From a virus, in the IMG/VR virus record IMGVR_UViG_3300025097_001755, positions 1 to 34,433 of that record: DNA of 34,433 bases; one strand, written 5' to 3'. The notes under the pieces were generated by a model. That model saw only the letters and a list, made by a program, of their open reading frames with translations. It ran no database searches and was not told where the DNA came from. The position numbers and the translations under genes are program-made. This document shows, piece by piece, positions 1 through 6,924 of the stretch (position 1 is its first letter; each line of letters opens with the position of its first letter).

Positions 1-642
1 ATGGTGCATGGTAGCTCGTCGTTCGTCTGTTATAAAGGCGCCGGCGCAGTAACCTGCATTAATCTTAAAGCCTTCTGTGACATCTAAAGTTGTATCATGA
101 GAGCGCGACTCTTCAATAGTTATGGAGCCATCTTGTCCGACTCGATCAACAGCAAGTGCAATGAGGTGCCCAATGGTTTTATCATTGTTGGCAGAGATAG
201 TCGCGATGTGTTCGATATCTTCCGTACTGGTAATGGGCTTTGCCATCTTTTCGAGATTAGCGACCACTTCTTGCGTAGCGCGGTCAATTCCGCGCTGTAG
301 CTCAATCGGGGAAACACCTGATGCGATAAATCGCTGTGATTCTCGCAAGATAGCCCGGGCAAGCACCGTAGATGTGGTGGTGCCATCGCCGGCAGTATTA
401 TTAGTTTCAATAGCAGCTTGGCGAATAATTTGAGCACCAGCATTCTCGAAAGGATCATCTAGTGCAACAAAGTAGGCGACCGTTACACCGTCCTTCGTGA
501 TGAAGGGCTGTTGGTCCTTCTCTTTGAGTAACACGTTTCGGCCTCTTGGTCCCAAAGTGGACGCCACATTGTCCGCTAGGACATTGGCGCCATTGATAAT
601 CTTTTGCTGTAAAGTTTGATTATCATCGTAAGCTCTGCTCAT
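1..642 (-). CDS. groEL: GroEL-type chaperonin, N-terminal part (runs off left edge)
   Basis: Encodes the first 214 residues of a 60-kDa chaperonin, the ATP-driven folding chamber; the C-terminal part lies beyond base 1. Translation from the ATG at 642 gives family hallmarks at the expected places: TLGPRGRNVLL (about 29-39), TKDGVTVA with Asp51 (E. coli Asp52), NTAGDGTTTSTVLA with Asp86 (E. coli Asp87, ATP hydrolysis), and ISANNDKTIG in the intermediate domain. A GAGG Shine-Dalgarno sits 5 bases before the ATG, and a perfect-consensus promoter lies just upstream, so this gene can be transcribed apart from the virion-type genes before it. Phage chaperonins are known and usually fold phage head proteins. 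A GroES-like gene lies about 17 kb away in the same window. Identity is certain at family level; full length cannot be judged here. Confidence 0.96.
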   Translation of the reverse strand, partial: MSRAYDDNQTLQQKIINGANVLADNVASTLGPRGRNVLLKEKDQQPFITKDGVTVAYFVALDDPFENAGAQIIRQAAIETNNTAGDGTTTSTVLARAILRESQRFIASGVSPIELQRGIDRATQEVVANLEKMAKPITSTEDIEHIATISANNDKTIGHLIALAVDRVGQDGSITIEESRSHDTTLDVTEGFKINAGYCAGAFITDERRATMHH

Positions 643-673
643 TAATACCTCGTAGTTGTGCAGTTATATTATT

Positions 674-702
674 ATTATAATCGCCTGACAGGGATTTGTC
701 AA
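674..702 (-). promoter_or_regulatory. Perfect-consensus sigma-70 promoter of groEL
   Basis: On the minus strand TTGACA (702-697), a 17-base spacer and TATAAT (679-674) match the bacterial housekeeping promoter exactly. Transcription should start near 667 and give a leader of about 25 bases before the groEL ATG at 642. The spacer holds a small perfect palindrome, CCTG-A-CAGG (684-692), which could be an operator half-turn or chance. Confidence 0.85.
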
Positions 703-716
703 GCACTTTATTTAAT

Positions 717-2426
717 TTATTCGTCTACGCCAGCAACGTGACGAGCTTTCTCTGCGGCAGCTTCGCCGGCTTCGGCGCCTGCCTCGGCTTCTTCTGGAGC
801 CTGGAGTCCGTTTGCAAAGAATGAATTTAGCTTGGCTGACATTTTTGCCATCTCGTCAAAGATGCCGAACACCTCGTCTATCAGTTCGCCGCGGGCTGTC
901 TCCAACACTTGTACCACATACTTGGCGCCAATTTGAAGCATCGCGAAAGGCTCGCCACCTCCCAGTCTAATGGTGGCGCCGCGTGGGACCACCCAGTGAG
1001 AGTTGGATAGATATCCTCTTGAATTCTTGATGGCAACAGCCTTCAGTTCTGGAGTTAGGGCATTGTACCACTCTACTACTTCGTTTCCAGTCGCCCACTC
1101 CTCAACGCTATTAAGGAAGTTTGAGCGCGCATCTCGGGATTTTATCTCTTGTTTCTTAAATTGATTAAAAAGATCTATAAACAATGCTGCTATTTGTTTT
1201 GTCTTCTCCACCTCGGGGTGTCGCGAACTGGTTTTAAGTTCAGGATTAATCACAGAGAGTATTGCTCCCTTAATTTGCGAGGGTGTGCCAAGTCGGAGGG
1301 CTTTTTGTTCTCTCTCGATAGTATCGATATATAAGCGGAGTATCGCATCTTTTATAGCCTCGATTTGAGAATCATCTACTCCGAATTCTTGCAATCCCTC
1401 AAGGGGTGTTTTGTCGAGCCAGTTCGACCACATCGTTGACATCTCTGCCGAATCACTAGTATCGCTTCGGGCTGGAATGTTAGCCGCCCACTCAAGTGCT
1501 TCAGTCTCTTCTCCAGTCTCCATGTAGCGCGTAAGGGCGCTCATAAAGGCGCGGTTAGAAAGAATGCATTTCTGGCCTTTTTGGCCGGCATTAGAGAGAA
1601 GTTCAAAGAGATTTGAACGTGTGATATCAAACTCATAAAAGTTGATAACCCCTTCTTGTTCCACTCCGTCACCTGATAACTGCTTTGTACATGCAATATA
1701 GCGCATGGCGCCGCCTTCGAACTCCGGATTGGACGCCACCCAGGCCTCCCAGGCTGGGTTAGGCACGATCATATCGTTACTCAAATCTACAAAACTACCG
1801 CCGACCTCAAGTCCGGCATCGTTATAAAGTTTGAGACTGATTGGTACGCGCTCTCCATCGACGTTTGCTGTAATATCAGCAATTGTATTGGCGCCAGAGG
1901 CTGGGATCTGTTTTCCATCCATCAATGCTGCCAGGAAAGCTTCAAAGTTAAAGCCTGCAGCAGATGCATTGAAGTTGGTAATTGCCATTGTAAGGGTCTT
2001 ATAGAACACCAAGAAGGCCATGGCCTGCTGGATGAACTCACGAGGATTATCTTTAGGAAGTGAGTTGATCCCTTCCTTCATAATATCAGAAACTGCATTA
2101 AGCTTATCGTCAAATCCGGTACCAGGAATGTTTCTTAAATACTGCTCCAGGCCTGCGCGCTGAGAGGGTGGTACACTCGGGTCATCATTGGCGGCGTCAT
2201 CGTCAGCATTAGCCCACCCCAATTCTGAAATCGGGATCATGGGAATTTCTGATACATGATAAGTGCGAGTTGATTGGTTAGAAGCTTCTTCCTCAATTGG
2301 AGAGGGGGACAGAGCATGCGCGGTCATCTCGTCCATCATTTCCCCGATCATCTCCATCAAGAGGTGAGGGGAAAGAGTGAGCTTCTTTTCGTACTCTTCT
2401 TGTAAAATCTTATGTAAGTCTGACAT
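717..2426 (-). CDS. 569-aa protein of unknown function (possible virion or nuclease-like protein)
   Basis: I do not recognise this gene. The 569-residue product opens with a Met/Glu-rich helix (MSDLHKILQEEYEKK), has an acidic low-complexity stretch around residues 40-90 and ends in an Ala/Glu-rich tail (EEAEAGAEAGEAAAEKA). Near residues 185-220 a segment reads ADITANVDGERVPISLKLY followed by EVGGSFVDLSNDM; a D...ISLK pattern of this kind occurs in PD-(D/E)XK-like folds but is far too weak alone for a nuclease call. No signal peptide or membrane helix is seen. The start has a GAGG ribosome site at good distance. It sits between a ClpP-like protease (12 bases upstream) and groEL, a context fitting head assembly, so a capsid-associated protein is a reasonable guess. 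Confidence 0.85.
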   Translation of the reverse strand: MSDLHKILQEEYEKKLTLSPHLLMEMIGEMMDEMTAHALSPSPIEEEASNQSTRTYHVSEIPMIPISELGWANADDDAANDDPSVPPSQRAGLEQYLRNIPGTGFDDKLNAVSDIMKEGINSLPKDNPREFIQQAMAFLVFYKTLTMAITNFNASAAGFNFEAFLAALMDGKQIPASGANTIADITANVDGERVPISLKLYNDAGLEVGGSFVDLSNDMIVPNPAWEAWVASNPEFEGGAMRYIACTKQLSGDGVEQEGVINFYEFDITRSNLFELLSNAGQKGQKCILSNRAFMSALTRYMETGEETEALEWAANIPARSDTSDSAEMSTMWSNWLDKTPLEGLQEFGVDDSQIEAIKDAILRLYIDTIEREQKALRLGTPSQIKGAILSVINPELKTSSRHPEVEKTKQIAALFIDLFNQFKKQEIKSRDARSNFLNSVEEWATGNEVVEWYNALTPELKAVAIKNSRGYLSNSHWVVPRGATIRLGGGEPFAMLQIGAKYVVQVLETARGELIDEVFGIFDEMAKMSAKLNSFFANGLQAPEEAEAGAEAGEAAAEKARHVAGVDE

Positions 2427-2437
2427 ATTAGTCCTCT

Positions 2438-3049
2438 TTAAATTATGTGGTCGGCGATACCATACTCAACCGCTTCTTCTGCAGATAAATAGATGTTAAC
2501 CTTGCGTTCCAGCATTTTTTTAAGCTTAGTCTCGGTTAATTTTGTTTCCGCAACCAAGCAGTTGATGTACATCTGTTGAAGATTTTCTATTGCGTCCATC
2601 TCATTCATCATATCATGCAAGCTACCAGCATTACCGCCCATCACAGAATGAATCATGACTCGGCAGTTCTTCCCGATAAAGCGGCTTCCTTTTGTGCCGG
2701 CGGCGAGTATCAAAACTCCAGCAGACATAACCTTTCCGAGCCCACACGTGTGTATCTCTGTTTCACTGCGAATGGCGCGCATAAGATCGTACAGCGCAAA
2801 CATATCGTCAGCATTACCCCCATAAGTGGAGATATAAAATAAGATAGGGCGATGAGTGCGAGGATCCTCATTCATGTGATTGAGTTCATTAAGGTATAGC
2901 AACGCGTGGCTAACCTCGGCAATCTTCTCGGATGAAACCTCGGCAAATAGTCCTATGGTGCGTAAGTCGGGCTCTCTTTTCTGTGTTGGGGCTGGTGGGT
3001 GTTTTTGAGCCTCTTCGTTGGATATCAGCTTTTTTATCTTTTTAATCAT
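2438..3049 (-). CDS. ClpP-like serine protease with Asn in place of catalytic Asp
   Basis: A 203-residue member of the ClpP/crotonase-fold protease family, which in phages often serves as head-maturation protease. Visible motifs are FYISTYGGNADDMFALYD (the family ISxxGG strand), nucleophile Ser109 in KVMSAGVLILAAG, and His134 in RVMIHSVMGG, 25 residues later as in E. coli ClpP (Ser97-His122). Aligning the C-terminal LSAEEAVEYGIAD with E. coli LSAPEAVEYGLVD puts Asn185 where Asp171 of the triad should be. An Asn at this place is known in Listeria ClpP1, so activity may be weak or partner-dependent rather than lost. The basic N-terminal segment (MIKKIKKLIS...) could be a propeptide. It lies between a small membrane protein and the 569-aa protein, near an acidic scaffold-like gene, so a prohead protease role is plausible. 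A second, triad-complete ClpP-like gene lies at 11060-11665. Confidence 0.9.
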   Translation of the reverse strand: MIKKIKKLISNEEAQKHPPAPTQKREPDLRTIGLFAEVSSEKIAEVSHALLYLNELNHMNEDPRTHRPILFYISTYGGNADDMFALYDLMRAIRSETEIHTCGLGKVMSAGVLILAAGTKGSRFIGKNCRVMIHSVMGGNAGSLHDMMNEMDAIENLQQMYINCLVAETKLTETKLKKMLERKVNIYLSAEEAVEYGIADHII

Positions 3050-3074
3050 AATGCAACCCCTTCCTTGCTACTTG

Positions 3075-3473
3075 TTACTTTTCTAAATAGGTGCTCATGA
3101 TGACATTTCTATTGGATTCTAAATAATTCATTGCAGAACTCCAGTCAGTATAGGGAACCACTCCTTGGAAAAAATCCGGATGAACCTCCAAAAGCAGCGA
3201 TATTGAGCGCTTCTTAAATAATTCAATTTCTAAATCTAAATTCTCTTCATAAATCTTCAAATTGCGTTCGGAGATATCTTTTTCTCGTAAGTCTTTAAGG
3301 CAAAGAACTCGAGAATGTTCAAAATTCTCCAAAGCGCGAGTTAAAAGAAAGAGCGAAACAAGATTTGACATCTGTATAAGCTGAATACTAAGTCTTGCTG
3401 ATTTGAGATAATAAAATACCTTGCAGGTCAAATACCCAAAGATAAAGACCAGCGTCATTAATAAATAATTCAT
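3075..3473 (-). CDS. Small membrane-anchored hypothetical protein
   Basis: A 132-residue product of unknown function. Residues 3-22 (LLMTLVFIFGYLTCKVFYYL) form one clear hydrophobic membrane segment, followed by a helical, charged cytoplasm-type region with a likely coiled coil around residues 60-95 and a C-terminal segment containing HPDFFQGVVPYTDW. A hydrophobic patch near residues 30-45 could pack against the membrane. It is preceded by a terminator hairpin and a weak promoter candidate and is followed by the ClpP-like gene 25 bases on. An inner-membrane accessory protein (lysis, exclusion or assembly anchor) is possible, but nothing in the sequence decides. Confidence 0.75.
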   Translation of the reverse strand: MNYLLMTLVFIFGYLTCKVFYYLKSARLSIQLIQMSNLVSLFLLTRALENFEHSRVLCLKDLREKDISERNLKIYEENLDLEIELFKKRSISLLLEVHPDFFQGVVPYTDWSSAMNYLESNRNVIMSTYLEK

Positions 3474-3483
3474 AATTCTCTAT

Positions 3484-3519
3484 AAAAAAATAACCATCGC
3501 CTTAAGAGGTCGATGGTTA
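3484..3519 (-). terminator. Rho-independent terminator after the acidic-repeat gene
   Basis: On the minus strand a 9-base-pair stem (TAACCATCG at 3519-3511 with CGATGGTTA at 3499-3491) closes an 11-base loop and is followed by seven T (3490-3484). The stem is AT-rich but perfect and sits 31 bases after the stop codon at 3550, in the only sizeable gap in this area. It should end transcripts of the 3550-4188 gene, perhaps partially. Confidence 0.8.
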
Positions 3520-3520
3520 T

Positions 3521-3549
3521 ATCTTAACACTCTCGTATTATTTTGTCAA
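3521..3549 (-). promoter_or_regulatory. Weak sigma-70 promoter candidate
   Basis: TTGACA (3549-3544) is followed by 17 bases and TAAGAT (3526-3521). The -35 box directly abuts the stop codon of the acidic-repeat gene. The predicted start near 3514 falls inside the terminator hairpin, so an RNA made here would lack most of the first stem arm and could escape the terminator. The -10 box is weak, so this is tentative. Confidence 0.4.
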
Positions 3550-4188
3550 CTATTTTGTGAGCCTCTTCATGATTCTTTCGGCTAGTTGGTCGACAACTTC
3601 TGCTTTGCGCCCCTCTCTTTGGAGGCGCACAGCAACGCGTCGAGCGACTTCAGCGACCATTGCAGCCTCTGGGTCTTCTTCTTCTTCTGAGCCAAATTCA
3701 AGTTCTTCACCTCCTTCTTCGGCCTCTCCCGGGAGATCGCCCATTGGCTCCATTTCTACTGCTGCAGCGTCCATTTCTATGTCTTCTTCTCCGCCGAGTT
3801 CGTCTCCGGCTGCTGGAGCTTCTTCAACATCGACCTCGATGCCGAGGACTTCTTGAGCGACTGCTGCCACTTGCGTCATAAACTCGGCAAATTTAGCTTC
3901 CACCGCTGGGTCTGCTTCAACGGACATGTCGTCCATTGGCTCGTCCATTGGCTCGTCCATAGGTTCCTCCATTGGCTCGTCCATTGGCTCGTCCATTGGT
4001 TCGCCCATAGGCACGTCATCCGCAGGTCCGAGTTCTACCTCGGCCTCTACTTCTTCTTCTTCATCGCGAGCACCGGGATAAGGCGGCGCTCCCATTTCTT
4101 GAATTCTTTTTTCCCCTACGGGGCGCATATCAGCGAGCTTCATGAAGCGGCGAAGTTCGCTCTCGGTTAACAAAGTCTTACGAGCCAT
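3550..4188 (-). CDS. Highly acidic EPMD-repeat protein, scaffold-like
   Basis: A 212-residue protein of unknown family with basic ends and an extremely acidic middle. The N-terminus (ARKTLLTESELRRFMKLADM) is a basic amphipathic helix; residues about 60-88 are tandem four-residue units of the type EPMD/EPME; residues 125-180 are almost all Asp, Glu, Ala, Gly and Met; the C-terminus (AEVARRVAVRLQREGRKAEVVDQLAERIMKRL) is again helical and basic. This charge layout resembles phage scaffold or internal core proteins, which are acidic, repetitive and helical. Close neighbours include a ClpP-like protease of the type that degrades scaffolds. The start has AGGAGA 7-8 bases before the ATG, and the gene is followed by a terminator. 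The scaffold role is inference from composition and context. Confidence 0.88.
   Translation of the reverse strand: MARKTLLTESELRRFMKLADMRPVGEKRIQEMGAPPYPGARDEEEEVEAEVELGPADDVPMGEPMDEPMDEPMEEPMDEPMDEPMDDMSVEADPAVEAKFAEFMTQVAAVAQEVLGIEVDVEEAPAAGDELGGEEDIEMDAAAVEMEPMGDLPGEAEEGGEELEFGSEEEEDPEAAMVAEVARRVAVRLQREGRKAEVVDQLAERIMKRLTK
3929..4012 (-). repeat. Seven 12-base tandem repeats inside the acidic gene
   Basis: Seven consecutive 12-base units, plus-strand consensus TCGTCCATTGGC with one- to three-base variants, run without interruption from 3929 to 4012. Each encodes four residues of the (D/E)EPM type, so unit loss or gain keeps the frame. Near-identical copies suggest recent slippage or recombination expansion. 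Confidence 0.9.
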
Positions 4189-4259
4189 TATAAAATCTCC
4201 TTGTTTATTTACATAAACTCATCAATAAATAGTAGTACAAATGTCAATGTGCCTAAAAC

Positions 4260-4523
4260 TTAATAAGGTTTCTCAACTAGATGTTTTTTAAGTTTCGCGA
4301 ACGCCTTGGTTTCAATCTGTTTTACTCTCGCAAAAGAGATTCCTAAACGCTCTGCAATCTGTCTTAAGGTCATAGGTTTTTGATCATTGTTATAAATAGC
4401 CACCAATGTGCAATTGCTATCTTTTTCATAATTAATCCACATTTTACATTCTGTGAGTGGGCAATTTAAGAGATTCTTTCGGCAACAGCGGGCGCATTCT
4501 GTGAGTCCGTCATTCTTTTTCAT
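4260..4523 (-). CDS. Cys-rich small protein with sigma-70 region-4-like HTH
   Basis: An 87-residue predicted transcription factor. Residues 51-80 (MTLRQIAERLGISFARVKQI, then ETKAFAKLKK) match the region 4.2 helix-turn-helix of sigma-70 factors, whose typical form is TLEEVGxxLGxSRERVRQIExxALxKLR. The N-terminal half holds six Cys (10, 13, 14, 21, 26, 38) in a CxxCC...C...C...C arrangement that may bind a metal. No region 2 is present, so it cannot be a complete sigma factor; it may act as a region-4 mimic that recruits RNA polymerase to phage promoters, or as an anti-sigma/appropriator. Its start overlaps the previous stop by four bases (ATGA), so it is co-translated with the gene at 4520-4852. 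It is the only clear HTH regulator in the window. Confidence 0.85.
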   Translation of the reverse strand: MKKNDGLTECARCCRKNLLNCPLTECKMWINYEKDSNCTLVAIYNNDQKPMTLRQIAERLGISFARVKQIETKAFAKLKKHLVEKPY

Positions 4524-4852
4524 AAGTCCGGGTGCTCTTGCTCAATAAGGTCAAATATGTTTTCTATATCACCTTCGTTAAAGCCGAGTTCGTTCATTGT
4601 CGCTTCTCCTTGATCGCGGAGGCGGCGAGATTTCTTTTTAATCCTCGGAGACTGCTCTTTCACTTCGTCAACAAACTGTTGCAACACGGGATCGTCATTA
4701 ATGTAGCCGGTAATGATTGCTCTAAAGAATTGCCCCTGTTTAAACCCATCGTGTTTGAGTTTAAGAACAAGCTTGGCGTGACGATGTTCGTTGTCTGAAA
4801 ATACCACGCGCTTATTGAGCTTACCATAGTCTGCTTCACCTTCATCGCTCAT
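4520..4852 (-). CDS. Small hypothetical protein, possibly ribbon-helix-helix-like
   Basis: A 110-residue charged protein of unknown function. The stretch KRVVFSDNEHRHAKLVLKLK followed by HDGFKQGQFFRAIITGYIND (about 15-53) has the strand-helix-helix rhythm of small DNA-binding proteins, then a Lys/Arg-rich linker (PRIKKKSRRLRDQ) and an acidic helical end. I chose the ATG at 4852 rather than the upstream TTG at 4858 because AGGAG lies six bases before it. The stop of the preceding IMPDH/GMPR gene and this ATG share one base (TGATG). Its 3' end overlaps the sigma-like gene by four bases, suggesting the pair work together, perhaps in regulation; that is inference. Confidence 0.82.
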   Translation of the reverse strand: MSDEGEADYGKLNKRVVFSDNEHRHAKLVLKLKHDGFKQGQFFRAIITGYINDDPVLQQFVDEVKEQSPRIKKKSRRLRDQGEATMNELGFNEGDIENIFDLIEQEHPDL

Positions 4853-5880
4853 CACCAACTCCTCGACAGGATATGTGTCCTACTCTCGCTCAATCCTGAT
4901 GTAGTCTGTCTTACAAATTGGGCTTTAGCCTGGAGTTCCACAATCGTTCGGGCGCCTGAATAAGATAGTCCAGAACGAATTCCTCTCTCAATATCTTCCA
5001 ATACTGCACCCACAGGTCCGCGGTACGGAACACGCGTTGCAACTCCCTCAAACGAAGAGTATTTACCTCGCCAACAAATCTGTGCCTCTTTGCTGGCCAT
5101 TCCCCTGTAAGCTTTCCATTGTGTTCCATCGGGGCTCCTCTGTAGTGGTCCTGGAGTTTCGTCCGTGCCCGAGAGCAAAGAGCCGACCATCACTGCATCT
5201 GCGCCGGCAGCCAAGGCTTTCACCATATCACCAGAGTTCTTAATGCCACCGTCAGCGATGATCTTTACATCACGGTCGGTCTTGGCGCACTCGAAGATTG
5301 TCTGTAAGCCGGGTAAGCCGTGGCCGGTCTGAATTCGTGTGGAACAAATAGAACCACCACCAATATTACAGCGCACACTATCTGCACCCCAATCCGCGAG
5401 ATCGTTGACCCCTTGGAGAGTTGCGACATTTCCTGCCATGATGTGTACACTATCGCCAAACTCATTTCGAAGTTTCTGAAGCGCGCGTTTCACCATCGCA
5501 TGATGACCGTGAGCTACATCAACACAGAAAAAGCCGGCGCCGGCGGCGATCAACTGGCGTGCTCTCTCCAAATAGTCTCCATTAACCCCAATCGCCGCAC
5601 CAATTTGGGGGACAGCCCCTGTTTCTAACATAAGCTGGTGTATTTGTTCACATTGGGAAGCGGGGGTATTGTAGCGGTGAACCACACCTGTACCGCCGGC
5701 AGTCGCCATGGCTAGCGCCATGCGAGTGCCCGTGATAGTATCCATCGGCGAAGCAATAATAGGCAACGTTAGCTTGATATTCTTTCCTAAATCGGTGCCA
5801 ATATCAATCTCCGTGCGAGAGTCGATGTCCGAATACTGGGGAACCAGGAGTACATCATCGTACGACAGGGCCCTGTTCAT
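4852..5880 (-). CDS. IMP dehydrogenase / GMP reductase family enzyme
   Basis: A 342-residue TIM-barrel purine nucleotide enzyme. Motifs seen: [13 protein letters not shown] at the N-terminus, [12 protein letters not shown], phosphate-loop region [20 protein letters not shown] with catalytic Cys179 and Thr181, [21 protein letters not shown], and the active-site flap [14 protein letters not shown] with Glu278. There are no CBS domains, and the length is that of GMP reductase (about 345) rather than bacterial IMP dehydrogenase (about 490). The shortened flap also favours GMP reductase (GMP to IMP, NADPH), but the C-terminal [10 protein letters not shown]...SGLSESRTH resembles IMP dehydrogenase. 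Direction therefore cannot be settled. Either reaction would alter the guanine/adenine balance during phage DNA synthesis. The ATG overlaps the preceding stop by four bases. Confidence 0.93.
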   Translation of the reverse strand: MNRALSYDDVLLVPQYSDIDSRTEIDIGTDLGKNIKLTLPIIASPMDTITGTRMALAMATAGGTGVVHRYNTPASQCEQIHQLMLETGAVPQIGAAIGVNGDYLERARQLIAAGAGFFCVDVAHGHHAMVKRALQKLRNEFGDSVHIMAGNVATLQGVNDLADWGADSVRCNIGGGSICSTRIQTGHGLPGLQTIFECAKTDRDVKIIADGGIKNSGDMVKALAAGADAVMVGSLLSGTDETPGPLQRSPDGTQWKAYRGMASKEAQICWRGKYSSFEGVATRVPYRGPVGAVLEDIERGIRSGLSYSGARTIVELQAKAQFVRQTTSGLSESRTHILSRSW

Positions 5881-6227
5881 TTGTCTGCCTTTTTCTTCTT
5901 TTTGGTCTTCTGTGATTTTCGGAAAGTTGGCGACCTTGCCGCCAAGTCTTCTTCGGTGATGGCAGCTTCCTTTGCCGTGGGGTCAGAGGGAATCGGTGCT
6001 GGCGGGGCGACCGGTGGCGGTAAGTATGTAGTTTGCACTATTCTGTAGGTGTGTTCCAAGAGAGCCACTGCTTTGGCATGCTCTACGATGTCATTAAAAT
6101 AAACTTCGTCTTTAATAGAAGATAGCGGCCTCTCTAAATAAGCATCAATGATAGCCTTATGTTCTAATAGTTCCGCTCGTAACTTCATTAAGGCTACTTC
6201 TACGAATTGTTGTCTTGCTGTACTCAT
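5877..6227 (-). CDS. Hypothetical protein with basic Lys-rich tail
   Basis: A 116-residue unknown protein. The N-terminal 70 residues are helical (TARQQFVEVALMKLRAELLE and a second helix ending VALLEHTYRIV), followed by a Pro-rich linker (LPPPVAPPAPIPSDP) and a strongly basic C-terminus ([14 protein letters not shown]). A GAGG ribosome site precedes the ATG by eight bases. The stop overlaps the start of the IMPDH/GMPR gene (ATGA), so the two are translationally coupled. The basic tail could contact nucleic acid, but no family is recognised. Confidence 0.8.
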   Translation of the reverse strand: MSTARQQFVEVALMKLRAELLEHKAIIDAYLERPLSSIKDEVYFNDIVEHAKAVALLEHTYRIVQTTYLPPPVAPPAPIPSDPTAKEAAITEEDLAARSPTFRKSQKTKKKKKADK

Positions 6228-6242
6228 GAATTGTACCTCTCT

Positions 6243-6416
6243 TTAGTCTCGGAGTTGTTTTTCAAGGCGCGCGCGTTCTTTAACGGCGCCTGCACCTTCT
6301 CCGAGGAGCGCATCTAGCTTATCTAGTTGCTGTTGTGCGGTGCGGTTTGAGCGCTCAAAGGCTCTCCCCTCGGCGGCCTCTCGGCGCCTCTGTCTGTCTG
6401 CTGGTCCTCTTCTCAT
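6243..6416 (-). CDS. Very small basic helical protein (57 aa)
   Basis: A 57-codon gene: ATG at 6416, TAA at 6243-6245. A GGAAG ribosome site lies five bases before the ATG, and the gene fills the space between its neighbours with normal spacing (15 bases on each side). The product starts MRRGPADRQRRREAAEGRAF and continues as a charged helix ending ARLEKQLRD; it is Arg-rich and probably coiled-coil. No function can be assigned. Support comes from the ribosome site, the fit within the array and the lack of any other explanation for the stretch. Confidence 0.7.
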   Translation of the reverse strand: MRRGPADRQRRREAAEGRAFERSNRTAQQQLDKLDALLGEGAGAVKERARLEKQLRD

Positions 6417-6431
6417 TGTGCTTCCTTTATT

Positions 6432-6665
6432 TTATGCAGCATGGACGATTGTAACGTCCGTTTCGTAAGTTATAGAATATCCGTTAGGTTCTGGCTTGCT
6501 GGGCGAGCTTGTCCAAAGAACCCACCATCTCATGTGCTCGTCTGGATCGTGTCTCATTCCCCACGTATTGATCTCTCCTGTTTTGCAAATAACGAGTCCA
6601 ACTCCATAGTCGTGCCAAGTTGCCTTGTGTTTCACCAAGTCTCCAGATTTAATAAGAGGATTCAT
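6432..6665 (-). CDS. Small hypothetical protein, possible SH3-like barrel
   Basis: A 77-residue product. The opening IKSGDLVKHKATWHDYGVGL followed by VICKTGEI and RWWVLWTSS has the alternating strand pattern and GDLV...GVGLV turns of small SH3/KOW-like barrels, common among short phage proteins. No catalytic residues are evident. The ATG overlaps the stop of the preceding gene by four bases. Family assignment is a guess from pattern only; existence of the gene is well supported by context. Confidence 0.78.
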   Translation of the reverse strand: MNPLIKSGDLVKHKATWHDYGVGLVICKTGEINTWGMRHDPDEHMRWWVLWTSSPSKPEPNGYSITYETDVTIVHAA

Positions 6666-6856
6666 CTGTTTGACACCAATCCCGCTTCAGCCAATATCTC
6701 GTTGACTTCGTTTAAACAATCGGCTAGAGCTTTCTTCCCCTGCAGATCTCTGCACAAAGACATGTTTACTATCGCTTTTGAGTATTCTCTTAACTGATTG
6801 AGTCTTTTAGCTTTTTCGTCTCCGAGTTCATCTCTAACTTTCTCTATTTCATTCAT
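6662..6856 (-). CDS. Small helical hypothetical protein (64 aa)
   Basis: The frame is open from 6892, but the ATG at 6856 is preferred because AGAGGAG lies five bases before it, giving 64 residues beginning MNEIEKVRDELGDEKAKRLN. The product is almost wholly helical and ends ECLNEVNEILAEAGLVSNR-like (residues 45-64: DCLNEVNEILAEAGLVSNR). No function is recognised. Its stop overlaps the next ATG by four bases (ATGA), typical of this gene chain. Confidence 0.75.
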   Translation of the reverse strand: MNEIEKVRDELGDEKAKRLNQLREYSKAIVNMSLCRDLQGKKALADCLNEVNEILAEAGLVSNR

Positions 6857-6924
6857 GACGGCTCCTCTTGTATCTTGCTTTCTGTTTCCCACTTACTGTC
6901 TGTGTCCTCGGGGGTTGCTTTGCG

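Noticed and set aside
3929-4012. Tandem repeats as a CRISPR or origin iteron array
   Set aside because: Units are 12 bases without spacers, in frame, and encode EPMD-type peptide repeats.
4242-4247. TTGACA box before the acidic-repeat gene
   Set aside because: No acceptable -10 box follows at 16-18 bases (TGATGA at 17), so it was not called as a promoter, although a phage-modified polymerase could use it.
5320-5628. Plus-strand open frame opposite the IMPDH/GMPR gene
   Set aside because: The minus-strand gene carries all family motifs across this stretch; the plus frame is a by-product.
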